Shown here in pieces: positions 60,544 to 64,000 of a stretch of 64,000 bases of DNA. Numbering within the stretch: the first letter of the stretch is position 1; the number at the start of each line of letters is the position of its first letter. Position numbers and translations under genes: made by a program. The notes below the pieces were generated by a model, which ran no database searches, was not told where the DNA came from, and was given only the letters and a program-made list of their open reading frames with translations. This DNA is from Propioniferax innocua (GTDB taxonomy: Bacteria > Actinomycetota > Actinomycetes > Propionibacteriales > Propionibacteriaceae): contig NZ_VFOR01000001.1 in assembly GCF_006716235.1 (NCBI RefSeq), positions 1,178,001 to 1,242,000 of the forward strand, read 5' to 3'.

Positions 60544-61236
60544 TCAGTCGTCGAGATCGAAGGTGTCCATGACGCGGCGGAACGCCGGGCCCACCTTCAT
60601 CGCGTCGGCGATGTCGGCCAGCAGATCGTAGGACGCATCGTCGTAGTTGTCGCAGAACTCCTGCATGTCCAGCTCGCTGACGCCAAGGTCGGCCAGCATG
60701 TCCAGATCGCCCATGGGTTCGGAGTCATCGTCCTCGGGGTCGGGCCAGTCATCGACGCCCAGGAAGTCCGCCACGTCACGGGCGATCGGCCAGTCGGAGG
60801 CAGCCGAGGCATCGGAGAGCACCACCTGCACGTTCTGCCCGCGCACGAGCACCACGATGAAGATCTCCTCGGCCAACGACACAAATCCGGTGGCTCCGGC
60901 ATCGGCGGGGAGACGGCGCAGCTGGATGATCAGCTCTTCGAGGTCGTTCGCCAGGTCCTTGTTCAGCGCCTGCGCGACGGGTTGGCCATCCTCGCGATGC
61001 ACCGCGATGACCAGGTCGATGTCCTCGTCGGTCGCGTCCTCCAGATCGTCGTCATCGTCGTCATCGTCGAGATCGTCGTCATCGTCGTCGAGATCGTCGT
61101 AGTCATCATCGAAATCGTCGTCGTCATCATCATCGAAGTCGTCGACGTCTTCATAAAGGGCGTCGTCGGCCCGCCCGGACGACGCGCGGCGCGGCAGCTC
61201 GAAGGACTCGTATTCCTCGTCAACGAAGTCACTCAT
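60544..61236 (-). CDS. tRNA adenosine deaminase-associated protein with poly-Asp tract
   Basis: 230 residues. The C-terminal 155 residues match the family always found beside tadA in actinobacteria (TGFVSLAEEIFIVVLVRGQNVQVVLSDASAASDWPIARD in part, LGVSELDMQEFCDNYDDASYDLL). The N-terminal third is an extreme acidic tract, with runs of Asp broken by Phe, Tyr and Leu (residues about 30-68). The matching DNA is a degenerate ATC/GTC repeat, prone to slippage. Biochemical role unknown. Confidence 0.85.
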   Translation of the reverse strand: MSDFVDEEYESFELPRRASSGRADDALYEDVDDFDDDDDDDFDDDYDDLDDDDDDLDDDDDDDDLEDATDEDIDLVIAVHREDGQPVAQALNKDLANDLEELIIQLRRLPADAGATGFVSLAEEIFIVVLVRGQNVQVVLSDASAASDWPIARDVADFLGVDDWPDPEDDDSEPMGDLDMLADLGVSELDMQEFCDNYDDASYDLLADIADAMKVGPAFRRVMDTFDLDD

Positions 61237-61306
61237 TACGTCTCCTGACCCATCCGACTCACCAACCCTGTCACATGGCCAAGAACCTCACATGACATGG
61301 ACAGCC

Positions 61307-61312
61307 TAGAGT
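61307..61312 (+). promoter_or_regulatory. Leaderless -10 box upstream of upp
   Basis: TAGAGT, 7 nt before ATG 61320, the start of a short ORF ahead of upp. Confidence 0.5.
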
Positions 61313-61319
61313 ATCGGTC

Positions 61320-61409
61320 ATGGGTGAGGCACAGGCGACCAGCGTGTACCCGTTCCACGTCACCGGTGGTGAGCGCAGCCGCCCTATCCGCGTTCCGTCC
61401 CAGGATTGA
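61320..61409 (+). CDS. Small leaderless upstream ORF before upp
   Basis: 29 codons starting [20 protein letters not shown] and ending VPSQD. The start is placed exactly as in the window's leaderless genes, and its stop codon lies 7 bp before the upp ATG, within the upp ribosome-binding region TGAGGAAAGC. Translation of this ORF could set upp expression by reinitiation. Coding status unproven. Confidence 0.45.
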   Translation: MGEAQATSVYPFHVTGGERSRPIRVPSQD

Positions 61410-61416
61410 GGAAAGC

Positions 61417-62058
61417 ATGGAAGTCATCACCGTCGAGCATCCGCTGATCGCGCACAAGCTCACGAAGCTGAGGGACGTCACCACTGATTCGCCCACGTTC
61501 CGGCGTCTGACCGACGAGTTGGTGACGCTGCTCAGCTACGAGGCCACGCGCGACATCCGAGTCACCCAGACCGAGGTGCAGACACCGGTCACACGCATGA
61601 ACGGCACCGCGCTGACCACGCCGTATCCGTTGATCGTGCCGATCCTCCGCGCAGGTCTGGGCATGTTGGAGGGTGTGACGCGGCTGATGCCGAACGCCGA
61701 GGTCGGCTTCGTGGGCATGGCCCGCAACGAGGAGACCCTGGAACCGGTCACCTACGCCGAGCGGTTGCCCCGCGACCTCTCCGGGCGCCAGTGCATCGTG
61801 CTGGATCCCATGCTCGCCACGGGCGGCTCTTTGGGCGGCACACTGAACTTCCTTGCATCGCGCGGCGCGGACAGCATCACGGCGATCTGCCTGCTGGCCG
61901 CCCCCGAAGGCATCGAGAAGGTACGTCACCTCACCGAAGAACTCGATGTGACCACCCGCTTGGTGGTGGCAGCCGTCGACGAAAGGCTCAACGAGAACGG
62001 TTACATCGTCCCGGGCCTCGGCGACGCCGGTGACCGTTTGTACGGCCTCGCGGAGTGA
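61417..62058 (+). CDS. upp: Uracil phosphoribosyltransferase
   Basis: 213-residue pyrimidine-salvage enzyme that joins uracil and PRPP to give [58 protein letters not shown], the PRPP loop [17 protein letters not shown] and the uracil-binding [19 protein letters not shown] are complete. ATG 61417 follows GAGGAAAG; longer starts are not supported. Divergent from the tadA pair. Confidence 0.96.
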   Translation: MEVITVEHPLIAHKLTKLRDVTTDSPTFRRLTDELVTLLSYEATRDIRVTQTEVQTPVTRMNGTALTTPYPLIVPILRAGLGMLEGVTRLMPNAEVGFVGMARNEETLEPVTYAERLPRDLSGRQCIVLDPMLATGGSLGGTLNFLASRGADSITAICLLAAPEGIEKVRHLTEELDVTTRLVVAAVDERLNENGYIVPGLGDAGDRLYGLAE

Positions 62059-62273
62059 CCGGGCCGATCATCGGCTGACCGGGGCCGAACCTGCGCCACC
62101 AGTCAGCGGGAACCGACTGTTCCTGCTCATCGTCCTGTGGCGTCGATCTCTTTCGGGCATCGCCACAGCCGGACGCATGCTCATGCTCACCCATGCATCC
62201 ATGATGCCGCAGGCGCTGGCGTCGTCGCTGACGCGCCGGACGACACATCGGTGAACGCTGAGGGCACAGCGGC

Positions 62274-62279
62274 TAGCTT
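62274..62279 (+). promoter_or_regulatory. Leaderless -10 box for menB
   Basis: TAGCTT, 6 nt before GTG 62286. Confidence 0.5.
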
Positions 62280-62285
62280 GGGAGT

Positions 62286-63176
62286 GTGACTTTTCATAGC
62301 GAGGATTGGGAACCCGTCGAGGGGTTCGACTTCACCGACATCACCTACCACCGCGCCAAGGATGTGCCTGCGGTGCGTATCGCGTTCGACCGCCCGGAGG
62401 TGCGCAACGCGTTCCGGCCACACACGGTCGATGAGCTCTGCACCGCCCTCGAGGACGCCCGCACCAGCGGAGACATCGGATGCGTCCTGCTCACCGGCAA
62501 CGGTCCCTCCCCCAAGGACGGCGGATGGGCCTTCTGCTCCGGCGGCGACCAGCGCATCCGTGGCCGCGACGGCTACCAGTACGCCTCCGGGGAGACCGCC
62601 GACAGCGTCGACAAAGCCCGTGCCGGACGCCTCCACATCCTCGAGGCCCAGCGCATCATCCGCTTCATGCCCAAACCGGTGATCGCCATGGTCAACGGTT
62701 GGGCCGCAGGCGGCGGGCATTCCCTGCACGTGGTCTGCGATCTCACCCTCGCGAGCGCTGAACACGCGCGCTTCAAACAGACCGATGCCGACGTCGGCTC
62801 ATTCGACGGCGGTTTCGGCTCGGCCTACCTCGCCCGTCAGGTGGGTCAGAAGTTCGCCCGCGAGATCTTCTTCCTCGGCGAGACCTACGACGCCGCCGAG
62901 GGACAGCGCATGGGCACGGTGAACAAGGTCGTCACCCATGACGAGCTGGAGAAGGTGGGCCTGGAATGGGCCGCGAAGATCTGCGGCAAGTCACCGACCG
63001 CCCAGCGCATGTTGAAGTACGCCTTCAACGCCATCGACGACGGGCTGGTGGGCCAGCAGATCTTCGCCGGGGAGACCACACGTCTGGCGTACATGACCGA
63101 TGAAGCCGTGGAAGGCCGTGACTCATTCCTCGAGAAACGAGCCCCTGACTGGTCGGACTTCCCCTACTACTTCTGA
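62286..63176 (+). CDS. menB: 1,4-dihydroxy-2-naphthoyl-CoA synthase
   Basis: 296-residue crotonase-fold enzyme of menaquinone synthesis, cyclising O-succinylbenzoyl-CoA. Distinctive MenB features: WAFCSGGDQRIRGRDGYQY, PKPVIAMVNGWAAGGGHSLHVVCDLTLAS, TDADVGSFDGGFGSAYLARQVGQKFAREIFFLGETYDA (parts of the long active-site segment) and the C-terminal FLEKRAPDWSDFPYYF. Complete. No other men gene is in the window; the organism therefore probably respires with menaquinone. Confidence 0.96.
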   Translation: MTFHSEDWEPVEGFDFTDITYHRAKDVPAVRIAFDRPEVRNAFRPHTVDELCTALEDARTSGDIGCVLLTGNGPSPKDGGWAFCSGGDQRIRGRDGYQYASGETADSVDKARAGRLHILEAQRIIRFMPKPVIAMVNGWAAGGGHSLHVVCDLTLASAEHARFKQTDADVGSFDGGFGSAYLARQVGQKFAREIFFLGETYDAAEGQRMGTVNKVVTHDELEKVGLEWAAKICGKSPTAQRMLKYAFNAIDDGLVGQQIFAGETTRLAYMTDEAVEGRDSFLEKRAPDWSDFPYYF

Positions 63177-63210
63177 ACCGAAGCGCCCCGTCCAGAGGCC
63201 CCTTCCTCCA

Positions 63211-63339
63211 AGCCCACGGCCAGAACCTGCGGACCGCGCCCTGAACCGGGGCTGGCCCCTTCCCCCTAGCCCACGGCCAGAACCTGCGGACCGCGCCCTG
63301 AACCGGGGCTGGCCCCTTCCCCTTGGCCCACAGCCAGGG
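63211..63339. repeat. 57-bp direct repeat, two full copies plus partial third
   Basis: Units start at 63211 and 63268, differing at one or two bases; a third, cut short, begins at 63325. Non-coding: neither strand shows a plausible gene. Confidence 0.93.
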
Positions 63340-63350
63340 CGCCCCGAAGG

Positions 63351-63424
63351 CCCTTCCCCAGCAGCCTCTTTTCCGGCAGCCCCTTCCCCAGCAATCTCTT
63401 TTCCGGCAGCCCCTTCCCCAGCAG
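63351..63424. repeat. 30-bp direct repeat, 2.5 copies
   Basis: CCCTTCCCCAGCA begins units at 63351, 63381 and 63411; first two are complete and differ at two bases. Confidence 0.92.
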
Positions 63425-63472
63425 GTTCCTGGAGTCAGCTCAGGTGGCCCCAAGACGAGGGGCACCACACAT

Positions 63473-63566
63473 AGAAAAACGTTGCGGTCAGGTTCTGGCC
63501 ACAATGCCACCCGAAACGTCTTCATCAGACGCAGATGAGGACCCATTCTGACCGCAATGTTTTTCT
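63473..63566. mobile_element. MITE-like element with 19-bp terminal inverted repeats
   Basis: 94 bp bounded by AGAAAAACGTTGCGGTCAG (63473-63491) and its inverted partner (63548-63566), 18 of 19 bases matching. ACAT directly flanks both ends (63469-63472, 63567-63570), as a 4-bp target duplication would. The 56-bp interior has no ORF and holds a weak hairpin (GTCTTCATC/GATGAGGAC). No transposase or second copy lies in the window, so a long-stem terminator is the alternative. Confidence 0.45.
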
Positions 63567-63656
63567 ACATATATGGGGGGTGCTATATACAGGGGCGCCA
63601 TATATAGGGGTGTCACATATGGGCGGACTCCATATACGGGGCGCCATATACAGGAG
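63567..63656. repeat. Degenerate AT-core repeat array
   Basis: Six imperfect units of 14-17 bp with the form ATATAyaGGGGCGCC, giving an AT step every turn and a half of DNA in otherwise GC-rich sequence. No gene or origin gene adjoins. Confidence 0.8.
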
Positions 63657-63715
63657 GATGTCGCCGATGCGAGCTGAGCGTCATTGAGCCAATTTTCTAT
63701 ACGCAGAGGGGAGAT

Positions 63716-63793
63716 TTCTGCACCCATGGGGATAGCGGGACTTCTGCACCCATGGGGATAGCGGGGCTTCTGCACCCATGGGGATAGCGGGAC
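63716..63793. repeat. 26-bp tandem repeat, three copies
   Basis: Units of TTCTGCACCCATGGGGATAG plus CGGGAC at 63716, 63742 and 63768. Each contains the palindrome CCCATGGG. Confidence 0.95.
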
Positions 63794-63855
63794 TCCGAGA
63801 TCACGCCGAAGATCGCGGTGCCCCCCCCACTCACATGCGCTGAAACCCCGCGCGT

Positions 63856-63900
63856 GCACTGGACACAACAAGAGCACTGGACACAACAGGAGCACTTGAG
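63856..63900. repeat. 18-bp tandem repeat, 2.5 copies
   Basis: GCACTGGACACAACAAGA (63856) and GCACTGGACACAACAGGA (63874), then a partial unit at 63892. Confidence 0.92.
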
Positions 63901-63952
63901 CCGCAACCGGATGACACCCGGTCGGATGTTCGCTACCCGCGCACAGCCGCCC

Positions 63953-64000
63953 CTACGTGTTCCAGCGTGGCCGACGCTCCGTGACGTACGCCCGCAGCAG
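63953..64000 (-). CDS. Possible 3' end of a gene, C-terminal 15 residues only
   Basis: Minus strand reads LLRAYVTERRPRWNT then TAG, entering from the right edge. The ending resembles those of crotonase-fold proteins but is too short for assignment. It would be the first coding sequence after the repeat-filled gap. Confidence 0.35.
   Translation of the reverse strand: MLRAYVTERRPRWNT

Noticed and set aside
62059-62273. The 215-bp gap between upp and menB, examined for small genes or hairpins
   Set aside because: Only weak stems and short frames were found; nothing beyond the menB -10 box could be supported.
63025-63546. Open frames on both strands over the 57- and 30-bp repeats (one with CWGRGCRK repeats)
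   Set aside because: They come from repeat structure, overlap the menB end, and show no ribosome-binding site or family similarity.
63716-63793. Three 26-bp repeats considered as a CRISPR array
   Set aside because: Units are contiguous without spacers and no cas gene is present.

Overview
The window is a high-GC chromosomal segment of an actinobacterium (Actinomycetota). The evidence is the order tRNA-Trp, secE, nusG, rplK, rplA, rplJ, rplL, rpoB on the minus strand, the rpmG-hadA-hadB-murB block, a korAB ferredoxin oxidoreductase, actinobacterial GT-C mannosyl/arabinosyl-transferase-like proteins, menB, and many apparently leaderless genes whose -10 box lies 6-7 nt before the start codon. 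Family and species cannot be fixed; a Micrococcales-type organism is only a guess. No phage, insertion sequence, CRISPR array or rRNA gene is seen.

Layout. 1-11.5 kb (minus strand unless stated): the 5' part of rpoB, a SufR-like regulator, a DUF6457 protein, rplL-rplJ with promoter and leader, then two genes that split the ribosomal cluster (a plus-strand NlpC/P60 cell-wall hydrolase and mgtE), then rplA-rplK, nusG, secE, tRNA-Trp and an aspartate aminotransferase. 11.7-24.9 kb: an accessory cell-envelope signalling locus resembling the bifidobacterial 'PFNA' cluster: a membrane Ser/Thr kinase (plus strand) converging on a minus-strand series FHA-like protein, two Fn3 surface proteins, MoxR ATPase, DUF58 and a transglutaminase-fold membrane protein that has lost its catalytic Cys and His. 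The two Fn3 proteins are tandem paralogues with long repeat stalks and a near-identical N-terminal domain. 25-36 kb: treZ, murB, hadB, hadA, a DUF6458 membrane protein, rpmG, four tRNAs (Met, Thr, Tyr here; Ser lies further on), yajQ, xthA, a 3-hydroxyisobutyryl-CoA hydrolase-like gene, an MptB-like mannosyltransferase and a divergent amylosucrase.

36-46.8 kb: a minus-strand catabolic island headed by a LacI regulator with an inverted-repeat operator: short-chain dehydrogenase, CoA-transferase, thiolase, MFS transporter, glycerate kinase, AMP-forming acyl-CoA ligase, and at the distal end two decayed genes (SMP-30 lactonase and MFS) with three single-base frameshifts. 47-51.5 kb: a plus-strand redox series of NuoB-, NuoC- and NuoI-like proteins followed by korA-korB, with palindromic sites before korA. 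The complex I subunit D and membrane subunits are absent. 51.5-63.2 kb: two paralogous membrane-anchored proteins, a PepO-type M13 peptidase, M50-like and CPBP membrane proteases, tRNA-Ser, a lipoprotein, an AftB-like GT-C enzyme, tadA with its poly-Asp partner, upp behind a small leaderless ORF, and menB. 63.2-64 kb is a non-coding, repeat-packed interval containing a 94-bp MITE-like element; the last bases may be the 3' end of another gene.

How the genes fit together: the envelope locus pairs a kinase and an FHA-like phospho-reader with a MoxR/DUF58 assembly module and two long-stalk surface proteins. The catabolic island looks like activation, dehydrogenation and thiolysis of an organic acid. 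The NuoBCI-KorAB series suggests coupling of 2-oxoglutarate oxidation and reduced ferredoxin to an incomplete complex-I-like peripheral arm.
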